From NCBI RefSeq assembly GCF_030704535.1, contig NC_081823.1:25970001-26034000 (forward strand): a stretch of DNA of 64,000 bases. Direction: 5' to 3'. The notes beneath the pieces were generated by a model. That model was given only the letters and a program-made list of their open reading frames with translations, did not search any database and was not told the origin of the DNA. Positions 13,141 to 26,321 of this stretch are shown one piece after another. Within the stretch, counting starts at the first letter, position 1, and each line of letters opens with the position of its first letter. Source of the stretch: Vitis vinifera. Its lineage: Eukaryota; Streptophyta; Magnoliopsida; Vitales; Vitaceae. A program made the translations under genes and the position numbers.

Positions 13141-13773
13141 TCATTACTGACGAAATAAAAAATAACAAAGAGAAAATGTTAGAAAATTAAGAAACAAGTT
13201 ATATAGGTAAATCCTATCATTTTATCTAAATTTCACTCACATTTTATCATGCCTTTAGTAAAGGGACAATCACTACTTATGATTCCTAGTAAGTGAAATA
13301 ATCATTAGAACTTGATATGATTTTGGGACTTTTGCCTAGAAATGGATGAAATTTATACTCATGCAAAATGCTCAAACAACTATTTTACAAATTCTCTATC
13401 ATATCTTTGCAAGATCCATATTGAAAAGACATCCCCAAAAGTTTTTCAAATAATATTTGCCCATTTTATTGTGAGATTTCTAAATTTACATGTAAAAAAC
13501 CCTTAACCCTCACTTAATCATTAGAAAGATAATATATTATTTAGAAAGTGTTTTATGTTTTTTAATAATAAAAAAAACAAAAGAGAACATATAAGTTTGA
13601 GATATGAACTAACTCACATGAGCAATTTAGCATTACTATTAAGGTGTTTTTCAAGAGTCAATCATGAGTTCCCTTGAACAAAGACAAAAGAACAAAAGAG
13701 TTTCAAATACTAGGATCAAGAAAGCTTCCAACAAATTTATGGTTTATTTGCTAAACAAGCATCTCAATTCAAA

Positions 13774-13778
<5 letters not shown>

Positions 13779-13809
<31 letters not shown>
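13779..13809. repeat. ATT microsatellite
   Basis: About ten uninterrupted ATT units within the duplicated block. The duplicate copy near 32245-32275 has only a short degenerate version, so the array expanded after duplication. Confidence 0.85.
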
Positions 13810-13913
13810 TAATATTGAACAAAATGCTTTCCAAGTACAATTGTACAAATACATTAGATGAATTTATATTGTATTAGTCCCCTTAACACAATCAAAACAT
13901 ACGATCTACATAC

Positions 13914-14807
13914 CTTTTTCCGACTCCCCTCATGCCATAGTACTTCTCGCTTGTAACAAGCAAACCTAAATTAAAAATTTAAAGAAAAAGAATGATAAAT
14001 ATTTAATCTTGATGCCTTAAAATATCACTTGATATTTTATCACAACAATGCTATCATTTGTCTTTAGAGATCAAAAACATGTTCTCATACATCAAACAAA
14101 ATGTATTTGTTGAAAGTCCAATGAAAAAACCATTACAATTCATTAAGTAGATACCATAGAAACTAAATAATTTGAACCTAAAGAAAGTAAAAAATAACAC
14201 AATCTAATCCTATTGGATTGGTTGCAAAGCAAAGTTAAGAAATTGAATGGAAATGATATTTTGAATATGAAACCATTCAAATAGAGATTAAAAAAAAAAA
14301 AAAAAAATTCTTCCATTCAAATAAGCTTCATGAAATCCAGGTGAATTACCATCAATTTTAATTTTAAAAACAATAATAAAAGTGAGAAAGATCAATGGAT
14401 CTAGAAAGGAAGGCATATACACCCACTCTAAAAACATCCACATTTCATTTTTTTTAAATTTACATAAACTTTCACCCTTAAGTCCTCCTCTACGCTTTTC
14501 AAACACTTATTCAAGAGTTTCCAATGAACAAAACATATAAAAAATTGACATAAAATAGGTTTATATTCAATTTGTACACCATCTATTAACAAATCACCAA
14601 CCCCATATGCAAATCAGTGTTTCCCAATTTCACATCACACAGATCCACAGATGCAGAATTTCGTTGTCTTAAAAACTTAGGTAAAGCCATGAAAAGTATT
14701 TATGAATCAAATCAGTACAAATAAAAAGCAAGAAGCGGAAAATACTGACCAAAAATCGAGGAGAATAGGAGAAGAAACAGAGCTGTGAAGAGAGAAGACG
14801 AGGACAT
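13914..14807 (-). CDS. Putative small secreted-protein gene, exons 1-2 (copy 1)
   Basis: Exon 1 starts with ATG at 14807-14805 and encodes about 20 residues, MSSSSLFTALFLLLFSSIFG, a convincing signal peptide. It is followed by a possible gtcagt donor. Exon 2 (13965-13914, 52 nt) has a clean tttag acceptor and gtatgt donor and continues in phase as LLVTSEKYYGMRGVGKR. Both exons are conserved in copy 2 (33382 and 32399-32348) with the frame kept, although introns have drifted. A TATAT motif lies about 55 bp upstream of the ATG. I do not recognise the family. Whether later exons include the ankyrin fragment is unknown, so the gene may be partial. Confidence 0.4.
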
Positions 14808-14990
14808 GATGAGCAAGATCGACGGTGGCTTCTGAAGGAGAAACCCCAAATTTTAGGTTATATGGGCGGCTAGGTGTAATGAAATTACTCCTTTACCGAT
14901 CCTGGCCGAAGGGACATGCGGGGTACTTTAGTCATTTCGAAATTCCCTTCACGGATGATTTAAAATGCAAGCCAAGTGCTTAAAAACGGA

Positions 14991-16344
14991 GCTTAAGGGC
15001 AAAATAGTTCTTTTCAAAAAAATAAAATAAAAATACATCCCTTCCCAAAATATTTAGTAATTTAGTCTTTGTGATCACATAAATGCTCATGTGACCTTTT
15101 TTTTTTAGTGTAAAAAATCATAATTGGTCACTGTTTATTGTAGTTTTAAATTTAAAATCTTAGTTATAAAAAATAAAAAAATAATAATAAAATAGAACTT
15201 GATGTCATACAAATACTATTTTAATAAATATTTTTAACACAAGTTTAAATTAGAATTTTTTTTTAAAAAAAAAACAAGTTGTTTTGATGAGAAACTCTTA
15301 CAAAAACATCGATGGTTTTTTGGAAATTAACTTAATAACCTAATACGAGTCATTAACTTAATTTGAGTTATCAAATAAATTAAGTATGATTGGTAAAAGA
15401 AATTAATATTTTTAAGTTATTATGAACTTTAACTATTGAGCCAAGATAGTTAATTTATTTATTTTTTAAATCTCATTTACCCTATTGATGAGAGTATATT
15501 TTAGAATTATAATTCGATACTCATGACTTATATTTTATAATAAATATTTTATAGTTATTTTATATATTTATAAAAATTTAAATATAAATATTTTATAAAA
15601 ATATTATTACTTAAAATAAATGAAAATAAATATAATTTAAAATCAATAAGAATAAATATTAATTAAAATTAATGAAGATAAATGCGTCAATTTTATGATT
15701 TAGAATAAATTTTAAGTTACTTTTATCAAATAACATTAATATTTAAAGTAAAAATAAGAAATAAATTTTAAGTTAACAACTTAAATAATTTAACTTAAAT
15801 TATTAAATAATAAATATTAAGTTTTACCAAAACCCAGAATATATTTTATGTTGATGTTTTGAAAACATGAAATTTTGTGAAAATTTTTAAAGCTATATAT
15901 ATAAAGAGAGGGCAAAAATATTTTAAAGCTATATATTTTAAATTTATTACATAAATATCTAAAAGATAATGTTAGGACATTATGGTCGAGTTGAATCCAA
16001 CCAAAACTTTGTTAAACTCATTTTTTTAATCATATAATTTAATTGAGCCCATTGATTTTATGATAATAAAAAAATATTTATTAATTTGTGATAATTTATT
16101 TTTAAACTTGTAATTGAAAGACATATAAATGATTATATATATATATATATATATATTCTCAATACTAAAATCTCTTACCAAAAATTCTTTAGCAAATATT
16201 ATTTAATTTTATTACACTTTTAATATATTGAAGTTAGTTATTTAGTATTCATTTGGATATATTTTTTATTTTTTATTTTTAAAAATAGAAATTAATAATA
16301 AATTTTTATATAAAAAATAGAATTGTGATATTTCATATTCAAAA
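14991..16344. other. A+T-rich intergenic region
   Basis: Very A+T-rich with many taaatatt/aataaat runs, related in texture to 33566-33960 and 1930-2090, which suggests common MITE ancestry. A TA dinucleotide run of about eleven units lies at 16133-16154. No coding sequence seen. Confidence 0.35.
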
Positions 16345-16840
16345 GATACAAACACAGCTTCTTTATTTAAAAGAAAATTAATTATAAATCTTAAAAGTAA
16401 AGTTGATTTTGAAATTTTGATGTTTAAAATAGAAATTTCAGCAAGTAATCAAAAGGATTAACATTGGGAATTCAATCAACTAAATGAAAACATACTTAAG
16501 AAGTGTTTGCTTATCAAAAAAAAAAAAAACATACTTAAAAAGTGTTTTTTTTCTACTTAAATCTAAGTCAAACTTAATTTAACTTAATTTAAAATATAAC
16601 TTAATAGTATTAAGTATTTATTTATTATTTTATTTCTAATAAGCATTAAGTATTAATAGGTGAGAATCTCGTATTGAAATTGTGTTTTGGTTGTTTTAAA
16701 AATTATTTTTGGCATTCAATAAAAAATTATTTTACCCTTTTCTATTCAATAAAAAAAAATTTAAAAAGTAATAAAAAAAAATGAAAAACAATTAAAAGCA
16801 AACTGTATTCAATATTAAGTTTAAAAAAACAAACACTACC
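16345..16840. repeat. Dispersed MITE-like repeat, copy 2
   Basis: Partner of 10645-11116, same orientation, 5.7 kb away. It contains an internal short duplication: catacttaa-aagtgttt occurs twice (about 16490-16507 and 16532-16549) around a poly-A run, a difference from copy 1. Confidence 0.5.
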
Positions 16841-18830
16841 TTAAACTATGGGAAATTTATGTACACCAAGGGGCAAAAATTTGCTTTTTAGAAACTTTGC
16901 TTTTTACTTTTCAAATTCAGTGGATTTTGGGGAAAATAAATGACATTTCATACACTGTAATAGTAATGTTGAGATCCTTCCAAAAATACCCTCCTACACT
17001 TTGACATCTCTCCTAATTGGATCACTCACTTGGAAAAGTCACGTAAGTAAGGTCCAAGTCAGATACCCACTAAAGTTGATGACATGGATCATGTACATGT
17101 CACCATCCAACTAGACACTCCACAATGATTGATTTTTTTAAAAATATTTACCCTCAAATGTCTTCTTCTTTCTTCAACCAAACCCTAACACCAAAAACTC
17201 ATGTTCTTTCTTCTTCGTTCACAGACACAACCTATCATAAGGCTAAACGATCCATAAAGAATCTGGTAGCTTCTCAATTTGAGATAACCCATCAACCCTA
17301 AATGAACCTCTAAACTTGATCCCTTATTTTGTTTCTCCTCCATTACCATAAGGAAGACGACATCATCATTTTCCCACCAAACATCAATCTGAAAACAAAA
17401 GTTCAAGTGTGAATCCCTTAACAAAGGCCAGGTAGACCAAAAACCCATTTCCTTCTTCTCATTTCAGCATCGACAAAGTCATTTTTCTCCTTGTTGTACT
17501 TCCTCTTTTGCTTTTAAATCGAAGAAGGAGAAAGAAAGCAATTGAGAGAATGAGATAATGAAGAATATAAATATTAAAGCAAGGGTTTTTTCCAGGTAAT
17601 ATATGTATTTTATTAAATTTTGTAATAACTATTTATTTTGATTTGTCATTGAGTCATTGAGATTTGAATAATGTCATAGTTATGTGATTTGTGCAATTTT
17701 GTGATTTAAACTTGATTACATTGCATATTTCTACATGTTGAATGTTCAGTAATATTGTATCTAAATTTATATTTTAATTTATTTAGGGTTTATTTGAAAT
17801 GAAATATGGTTTAAAATTTGATAAATGATGAGAAAATGAGATGGTGGTAAGCTATATTGATTTTGTTTTATTTTTTGAATTGTTGTATTTGTCTTGTATG
17901 TGGTTGTTGGGAAGAATACAGAAAAGAGAACAAAAATATGACTATTGCATGAGAAAGGAATACATTTTTTAGGAATGTTCAAACAATTTGTTTTGTTTAA
18001 TGTTGTTTATGTGGGATTCGAGATGTTTTGTTGTTTAATGTTGTTTTATGGGATTCCAAAAGGAGTAGGTTGAGTTATTTTTTATAGTTGTTAATTGGTG
18101 AATTTAATGCATGAGAAAAGAATTCATGTTTAGTCACGAGTAGATGAGTATAAATTTTAAAAATGATTGAGAATAAAGTTTGAATAAATTTCTTCATAAA
18201 AGTTTTGAATTTGTAATGAATGAAAGTTGAATTGAAGAAAAAAATAAAACAAATGTAGTAAAACAGACATGAATTTATGTGGGGATTAGGGAAAATAGTA
18301 ATGGAACCTTATGTGCAAATTTGATGGCCACATCCACAAATATGAAATTTGTTTTGTTTATATGTGTGTAATGGTTATAATAAGGGTTTACCCTTGGATG
18401 AAAGGGCTGATTGTAATTCAGGTAATGACATTTGGATGAAATTATTGTTTTCATAAGAGGTTGCAGTAAGTGAATTAAAGGTTGACCCATTTGTTTAGAG
18501 GTAGGCCCTTAGTTATAAACATTGTTGTGGTTTAATCTAGGCAGTGGGCAAAATAAAGGAAGACACATTGTTTCAAGGGCTGGCCCGAAGACAATGACAT
18601 TAACACAATTTGGCTTGAAGGGTTAGCAAAACAATTATTCCGTTTGAAGGGATTTTTTAATAACTGCGACATAAATCCAACAACTTTGGAAGCTTCATTA
18701 ACAAAGTGAATCTGTTGCATGCTATGATACGATGAAAGTAAATCCACCATTTTAGCCTCCAAATTGATGACCATGATCACCCATTTATTAAATTGGAATA
18801 AGGGGATATAAAATTACAAAACACACAATC
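16841..18830. other. Intergenic DNA, possible flank of the Ulp1-type transposon relic
   Basis: No convincing gene. 16850-17170 (gcaaaaatttgc, agaaactttgctttttac) has the look of a Mutator-like element end, and it lies on the distal side of the Ulp1/DUF1985 remnant. I could not find a matching inverted end near 21.1-21.6 kb by eye. Confidence 0.25.
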
Positions 18831-21080
18831 ATCATCACAACAATAAAGACTTAAATATTTAAAGTATAAATTTGAAATTACAAAAAATTGTCATCAATCT
18901 ATGTAATCAATACAATAGCCAAACATTACTTGGTTGTAATGTTCAAGGTCAACACAATAGCCACATAATATTTTCTTTAGTGTTGATTTTGAGGTTGACT
19001 TGCTCATTGAACCACATATTTCTTGTAAAAAGTATTTGAGATCATAATAACAATGTATGACTAAAACTATACATGCATCTTATATTAGGGACAAGATTTG
19101 GTGTACTCAAGAAAAAAACCTATCCCCAAAGTATGGAGAAAAAAAGTGTCAGCGACAAAGATTCTCTTCTTTTGCATTCATGTATTGGCAAAACATGGAA
19201 ATCACCTACATAATGCCTCTTCATTAATTGAAATGATCAATGAAAAAATGAGGTTATTTTTTCTTATTTATTATAAACCTTACCGGAATATTAATGAAAC
19301 TCTCCCCTACCAAGCATTAAAGTTGTTTTTGTGTCACGCCATAGTCACCGTATGCATAAAGCACCTCACTATTAATTACATGAAACATAAGACGTGAGTA
19401 ATTTTTATTTTTTTTATAGACAAACCCATAACTATAGTGTTCTAAGAACAATACTTGCTAAACTTGTGATTTGGGACTAACCTAGGATTTTGACTCATCA
19501 AAGACATAGTCGGCAACATGTGTCTCTTCCTTAGTCAACCTTTTGTATTTTGATACACATAATTGTACAAAAGGTAACTTGCACGCAGCTGCTCGTTGCC
19601 TATGACGACATGCTTTCATTTTTACTCTTTGTGGTCTTATTTCTTCTGAGGTTTGTGGTGCAACATCCACATTGTTGCCCAGGCACAATTGCACTAACAC
19701 CAACATATTGTGTGCCCTAGGGTGAAGGTGATCCTCGTTAGCAAAGAACATACCCTCTTCTACGTTGGGTCTTTCCGACACCTCTTCATTTGTACATCCA
19801 ATGCCATCTTCAAAATATCTTATTTGACCACCAAAATGAACAGGTGAATGTTGTGCATTATTTGTATCAAATGGTGCACCACTTGCATTCACATGTTCAT
19901 GAGAACTCGACGGTTGACCTTAATTTGTGCGATAGTGTGAAGAGGTAAAACGAGTCCTCAACATATTCATGTCACAATTGTATGATGCAATAAGGATATT
20001 AACATGACTTTGTGCATTAGTGATTTGACATTACGAACACAAATAACCTAAGTCAAACATAATGAAGGAATATTAAATGACATATATTTAACTTAAGATT
20101 TAATATAAGCTACTCTTCATAGTCATTAGGTATGAAGGATTACATCAAAGTCTTCAATCTCATTTGGGTCAACTAGGCCATTAACTGCAGGAGCCTCATT
20201 TCTTTATGTTTGATCTTGCTCCGTCAATGTGCTAACCAACTATCATTACAAAACATGTAAATTGTCATCCCAATAATCCAATTATAATGTTAATCAATTA
20301 TCTTAATATAACTAACAACTAGTTATACCTCAACTTTGCCAAATCCTCCAAGCATTTTCAACTCCAACTTTATGAGTTATTTCACCAAAAAAATCGTTCC
20401 ATGCAGCAATGCGAGGAGTGGTAAGTTCCACATACATGACTGGAAAATTATATATTGAAAAGTAGAATATCTGTTGCATTATATAAGACATAATTAGTGA
20501 TAACATCATGACCAACATAGTGTATAACCATTATTAAATATAAAATACTTGAACATATACGTATAAATAAAACAAATAGTTACCTGTAGAAACATCAAAC
20601 ACCCTTTAATCCAAACATTTTCCTTCCTCCTATGTTCATGTATAGCTTGAATAAAAAATTCTAAGACAAATTATCTCCAATTTATGTTCCCAAGTAACTA
20701 CTCTCAGGGTGTATACCATAACGAGTGACTACCTTCCAAACGAAATGTGGGTGCCAATAAGGTTGCACACGCGAAAATCAAGAAGACTCGCTTAAATTCC
20801 TCAATATCATCGATGTCAACCATCATTAACTCTATATCCTTCAAACTCGGCATCTGACTATCTTTGACAGTTCCTTTGTCAACAATTAACTTCCTTCCAC
20901 CATGTGGGATGCCCATCGTGATCCCCACATCATGACATGTCAAAGGGACCTTTTTACCTCCAAATAACTCGAATTGGGAATAAACAATGTTTGTGTTTTT
21001 TATTAACCAAAAATATAAATCTAAATTCACCTCCTTACAACCTAATTACAATAGCCCACCAAAACCAAGTTCTCTTATTA
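18831..21080 (-). pseudogene. Transposon-borne Ulp1/DUF1985-type gene, degenerate
   Basis: Pieces read in order on the minus strand. 21030-20704: a block with VPLTCHDVGITMGIPHGG and FLIFACATLLAPT, the layout of the plant mobile DUF1985-like domain. 20690-20585: WIKGCLMFLQ ending at a plausible gt donor, after an in-frame stop. 20518-20330: IFYFSIYNFPVMYVEL, its next exon. 19892-19482: a hydrophilic linker ending KRLTKEETHVADYVFDE. 19395-19060: fragments such as AYGDYGVTQKQL and VADTFF. The last two suit the region leading into a C48 (Ulp1) protease, but no catalytic His-Asp-Cys set is visible. Stops and frameshifts show it is dead. Such genes travel on Mutator-like elements. Confidence 0.45.
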
Positions 21081-22729
21081 CATCATTCTTCACTTATGAG
21101 AGCAAATGTATTCCAAAGAGGAATCCACGGCCAAAACAACAACACCGTATGTTCATATTATCACTGCATTAAACAACCGTAATTCATTAATAAATGAATC
21201 AAATGTTAAAGAAATGGAAAACATTTTGTTACATCATGTAAATGAAAATAATTTTCTCACACCTAAAATCAACAAATTATTGAAAAATAAATGAATTTTC
21301 TTAATAAAAAAAAATAATATTAGTTAATTAGCTAAAAAAAATTATTCAACCAATGGATTTTTAAAAAAGTACGTAATAATTACTTTCTCATCAATGTCCC
21401 ATTAAAAATAAACTCATTTAATATATATATATATATCAAAAGTAAGTATAAGGTAACTAGACAAAGGGGAAAGGCATGTCATAACATTTGGAGATGAATA
21501 ATTGATGATGGTAAGATGGATCCCTGCACTCACTTTAATTGACAGCAAAAGAACAAATTAAAGGGCACGTCATAAATGTATTGTGCTATAGAATCATATA
21601 GGAGCTTATGATAGAGTTCAAACAAAGCTAATACGGAAGTTTAAGTATATAATTAATGGCTCATAAGTGGAAAAAAAAACATGTTTGGCCACATTAGCTT
21701 CTCACTTGATAGAGAAAATGCCAAATTAAAGACCATTTACATTATATAGCACATATATATGCCTTGATATGATACACTGGATTTATTTCTAGATTAATGA
21801 GAGTTGACATGTTAGAAGATAATGACCTCTCTTTATGATGTGGTCAAAGTGTATCTTGTGTTTTTATGACACCTTGTTAATGTTCTTTTTTGTTATGCTG
21901 CTACATAAAATAGGCCTCCATCTATCATGTTCTAATATTATACAAAATCTTGATTCTATCCCATAATGCCCTTAATATTCTAGCCCATGGATGAGGTATC
22001 TTCCATTTCGTTAGCAATTCGAATTTCCACGAGTTATTAAATAAAATAATTATTTTAGAGTCTATAAAATATAAGTCACATCATCAAATAAGAGATTGAA
22101 AATTACATATTTTAAAGTCATAAAATGAATTATTAGTTACTAATTTAACATAGCTAATTATTCATAAAATTAAATTTTTACTATAAAAAATAATTTAGCA
22201 ATTATAGAAAAACAATAAACTTAATACTTGAATATAATTAAAAACTAAAAATGTTAAATTTTGTCTTATCATTTTCACTTTTTCATAATTAAAAATAAAT
22301 AAATAAATAATATATCAATTCATATTTTGATAGGTTAACCAAAACTTTAGAAACACTTTAACCCTAATATTTCCATTCAAACATTATCAATGTCAATTCA
22401 AACACTGAATTAAATACAACTTACATGGGTTGGAACCGCCCAAGTTGCAACCCTAATGACACTAACTAGTAAACTTCATTCCCCATATATGATTGGGATA
22501 AAAATTATTAGAAGTTTTGGAGTAGTTGAGCTTGGCTCATTTGGTTCCAAAAGACGAGAAGCAACCAAAAGGAAGGAGTTCACACATGACACTGGATGCG
22601 CTATGCATTGTTATCATTCACAGTGTGGCTATCCTGTAAAATAATTGACAAATGTTCCATGACTAGCAACCAGTAATAAATTTTCGAGAAACAAAAAATG
22701 GTTGCATTAAGTGTTATAAAGAGCCCAAC
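21081..22729. other. Intergenic DNA
   Basis: A+T-rich; a TA run lies at 21421-21434. A 62-residue plus-strand frame at 22456-22644 has no recognisable motif. At 22730 the sequence passes abruptly into the truncated reverse transcriptase of element A, and the DNA to the left shows no LTR. Confidence 0.3.
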
Positions 22730-23097
22730 ACAACTGATGTCTTCTAAAAGTTCCAAGGGTGGTCACCAAATGTTGCATATGCTCCTCCAAACTCTTTGAG
22801 TAAATCAAAATGTCATCCACAAAGACAATCACAAACTAATCCAAGTAAGCATGAAATATTTTGTTCATTAAATCCATGAAAGCAGCGGGGGTATTAGTTA
22901 ACCCAAAAGGTATGACTAAGAATTCATAATGTTCATATCTCATTCTAAAAGCGGGTTTAGGAACATCTTCTTCCCTAACCCTCAATTGATGATACTCAAT
23001 TCTCAAGTCAATCTTACTAAAATACTTCGCACCCTTCAACTGATCAAACAAGTCATCTATCCTTGAAATGTGATACTTATTCTTCACAATAACTGTC
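22730..23097 (-). pseudogene. Element A reverse transcriptase, distal fragment
   Basis: The minus strand reads [20 protein letters not shown] and later [14 protein letters not shown], the palm and catalytic FVDD of a gypsy RT. It continues directly from the RT start at 28289 once the inserted element is removed. A stop interrupts the frame just before the FVDD block (HAYLD then stop). Similarity ends at 22730. Confidence 0.85.
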
Positions 23098-23183
23098 ACG
23101 ACCCAAATTCCGGGCGACCCAAAATTTGACCCGTGACCCCAGGTCAAAGGTTTGACCCTAAGGGTTTCTCCTATTTCACGTTG
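23094..23183 (+). repeat. Truncated 5' LTR arm of element B (LTR1 type)
   Basis: Ninety bases nearly identical to the outer part of both arms of the LTR at 30636-31008 (TGTCACGACCCAAATTCCGG through CACGTTG). It then joins pol directly. The three bases TTG at 23181-23183 fit both the LTR and pol, a microhomology junction. Confidence 0.8.
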
Positions 23184-26100
23184 TCATCGCCGTAGAATAA
23201 TATTTTGTCTACCAGAGGGATTTGAGGTTTGCTTTGTTGGAGGGAAGTGTGTTAGTTTGCCTTTTTCGCAGTCCGATCCATGCTATCAGTATGTGTTGAG
23301 GAAGGGATCAATAAATTTCCTAACTTGTCTTTGTGGTAAGGAGAAAGCCCAGAAGGACATTACAGAAATTCCAGTGGTGAGGAAGTTTCAGGATGTATTC
23401 CCAGATGAGTTACCAGGTTTACCACCGCATAGAGAGTTTGATTTCTCTATTGAAGTATACCCAGGAACTGATCCTATTTCAGTATCCCCTTATAGGATGG
23501 CCCCTCTTGAGTTGAAAGAATTGAAAACTTAGTTAGATGAATTGTTGGGTAAGGGTTTTATTCGTCCAAGTACATCGCCATGGGGAGCCCCAGTGTTGTT
23601 TGTGAAGAAGAAGGATGGCACACTAAGGTTATGTATTGATTATAGGAAGTTGAATAGAGTTACTGTGAAGAACAAGTATCCTCTTCCAAGGATAGATGAC
23701 TTGTTTGATCAGTTGAAGGGTGCAAAGTATTTTAGTAAGATTGACTTGAGAACTGGGTATCATCAACTGAGGGTTAGGGAAGAAGATGTTTCTAAAACTG
23801 CTTTTAGAACGAGATATGGGCATTATGAGTTCTTAGTCATGCCTTTTGGGTTAACTAATGTCCCCGCTGCTTTCATGGACTTAATGAACAGAGTATTTCG
23901 TGCTTACTTTGATCAGTTTGTGATTGTCTTTGTGGATGACATCTTGATCTACTCCAGGAGTTTAGAGGAGCATAAGCAGCATTTGGTGACCACCCTTAGA
24001 ACTTTGAGAAGGCATCAGTTGTATGGGAAGTTGGACAAAAGTGAGTTTTGGCTTACTGAAGTGAACTTCTTAGGCCATGTGGTTTCTGAGACAGGAATAG
24101 CAATAGACCATTCAAAGGTGGAAGCTATACAGGACTGGCAAAGGCCTACCAATGTATTTGAGGTTAGAAGTTTCTTGGGGTTGGTTGGATATTATAGGAG
24201 GTTTGTGGAAGACTTCTCCAGAATTGCAGCACCAATGACTCGGTTGATTAGAAAAGGGGTGAAGTTTGATTGGAATGAGGAGTGTGAGAATGCTTTCCAG
24301 GAGTTGAAGTGGAAATTGACCACTGCTCCAGTGTTAACTGCTCCTATTAGTGGAGAGTTGTTTACAATTTATTGTGATGCTTTCACGGTGGGGCTAGGGT
24401 GTGTGCTAATGCAGCAAGGCAAGGTGGTAGCTTATGCCTCAAGACAGTTAAAGCAACATGAACGGAATTATCCAACACATGATTTGGAGCTTGCAACAGT
24501 GGTGTTTGCCCTTAAGACTTGGAGATACTATTTGTATGGAGAGAAGTTTGAGGTGTACTCTGATCACAAGAGTTTGAAATATATTTTCACTCAAAAGGAT
24601 CTGAACTCTAGGCAAAGGAGATGGATGGAGACATTGGAAGATTATGATTTTGCTCTTCATTATCATCCAGGAAAGGCGAATGTTGTAGCAGATGCCTTGA
24701 GTAGGAAGAGTGTTGGCCAGTTGTCTAGCTTGGAGTTAAGAGAGTTTGAGATGCATACAGTTATTGAGGATTTTGAATTATGTCTTGGTTTGGAAGGGCA
24801 TGGTCCATGCTTGTACAGTATATCAGCTAGACCAATGGTTATCCAGAGAATAGTGGAAGGCCAAGTTCATGATGAGTTTTTAGAAAAGGTTAAAGCCCAG
24901 TTGGTAGCAGGTGAAATAGATGAAAATTCTATGTATGAAGATGGGAGTGTGAGGTTCAAAGGGAGATTGTGCGTGCCAAAAGATGTGGAGTTGAGAAATG
25001 AACTTCTAGCAGATGCTCATAGGGCGAAGTATATCATCCACCCTGGGAATACCAAGATGTATCAAGACTTAAAGAGACAATTTTGGTGGAGTGGGATGAA
25101 GAGAGACATTGCTCAGTTTGTAGCTAATTGTCAGATTTGTCAGCAAGTGAAGGCTGAGCATCAGAGGCCTGCAGGGTTGTTGCAACATTTACCTATACCT
25201 GAGTGGAAGTGGGATAATATCACTATGGACTTTGTGATAGGGTTGCCAAGAATTAGAAGCAAGAAAAATGGAGTTTGGGTAATTGTGGACCGTCTTACTA
25301 AGTCAGCTCATTTTCTAGCCATGAAAACTACTGATTCCATGAACTCTTTGGCTAAGTTGTATATACAGGAGATTGCGAGATTGCATGGGATACCTGTATC
25401 TATAGTGTCTGACAGGGACCCTAAGTTTACTTCTCAGTTTTGGCAGAGTTTACAAAGGGCTTTGGGCACCCAACTGAATTTTAGCACCGCTTTTCACCCT
25501 CAGACAGATGGTCAATCAGAGAGAGTGATCCATATCTTAGAAGACATGTTAAGGGCTTGTGTTTTGGATTTTGGAGGAAATTGGGCAGATTACTTACCTT
25601 TGGCAGAGTTTGCTTATAACAACAGTTACCAATCTAGTATTGGCATGGCACCTTATGAAGCACTCTATGGGAGACCTTGTAGATCGCCTTTGTGTTGGAT
25701 AGAGATGGGTGAGAGTCGTTTGTTAGGACCTGAGATTGTCCAAGAGACAATAGAGAAGATACAACTCATCGAGGAAAAACTTAAGACTGCCCAAGATAGA
25801 CAGAAAAGTTATGCAGACAAAAGGAGAAGGCCCTTGGAGTTTGGGGAAGGGGATTGGGTGTTTGTAAAAGTGTCCCCTCGAAGAGGCATATTTCAATTTG
25901 GGAAAAAAAGGGAAATTAGCCCCTAGGTTTGTGGGACTATTTCAGATTGATAAGAGAGTTGGTCTAATGGCATGCAAGTTAATTTTGCCTCAACAGTTAT
26001 CCCTTGTGCATGATGTTTTCCATGTGTCGATGCTAAGGAAGTGTACTCCAGATCCAACTTGGGTAGTGGACATGCAAGATGTTCAGATTAGTGAAGATAC

Positions 26101-26272
26101 ATCTTATGTGGAGGAACCTTTACGAATTCTGGAAGTTGGAGAGCATAGGTTCAGGAACAAGGTGATTCCTGCAGTCAAAGTGTGGTGGCAACACCATGGG
26201 ATAGAAGAAGCCACTTGGGAACCTGAGGAAGAAATGAGACGACACTATCCGCAACTCTTCTACGAATTTTAA
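23181..26272 (+). pseudogene. Element B pol: RT, RNase H, integrase, chromodomain
   Basis: The sequence enters pol within the protease-RT linker (FCLPEGFEVCFVGGKCVSL). RT carries FVDD at 23929-23940. RNase H shows YCDAF and DLELA. Integrase has an H-H-C-C zinc domain around 25017-25150 and the D, D, E positions in MDFVIGL, SDRDPKF and TDGQSER. The C terminus has a GPY/F-like module (GLF here) and a chromodomain ending EEATWEPEEEMRRHYPQLF, which marks a chromovirus of the Tekay/Del clade. Gag and the protease active site are absent. Two lesions: an amber codon at 23530-23532 before RT, and a seven-A run at 25903-25909 that shifts the frame ahead of the GPY/F module. It is otherwise open for about 800 codons, so it decayed recently. 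Confidence 0.9.
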
Positions 26273-26299
26273 GGTACACTAGTTTAAATTTTGGGACGA

Positions 26300-26321
26300 A
26301 ATTTCTTTTAGGGGGGTAGGA
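26300..26321 (+). other. Polypurine tract of element B
   Basis: Aggggggtagga directly precedes the TG of the 3' LTR at 26322, after gggacgaaatttc, the usual run-in to the tract in Tekay-type elements. It primes plus-strand DNA synthesis and fixes the LTR start. Confidence 0.75.

Larger units (their letters stand above)
12573..14990 (-). repeat. Duplicated block, copy 1 (paralogous to 31009-33565)
   Basis: This block and 31009-33565 align collinearly over about 2.4 kb: a minisatellite, an ankyrin fragment, a 52-nt exon, a signal-peptide exon and about 150 bp of upstream sequence with a TATAT motif, all in the same order and on the minus strand. Homology starts at attcat (12573 and 31009) and fades after about 14990 and 33565. 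Copy 1 lacks the chromovirus nest that abuts copy 2 at exactly that point. Confidence 0.75.

Noticed and set aside
17185..17448. 87-codon minus-strand frame as a gene
   Set aside because: No motif, no homologous feel, and it lies in transposon-like flanking DNA.
22836..23147. 103-codon minus-strand frame starting [10 protein letters not shown] as a protein
   Set aside because: It reads from the antisense of the LTR of B across the insertion junction into RT of A, so the N-terminal part is an artefact of nesting.
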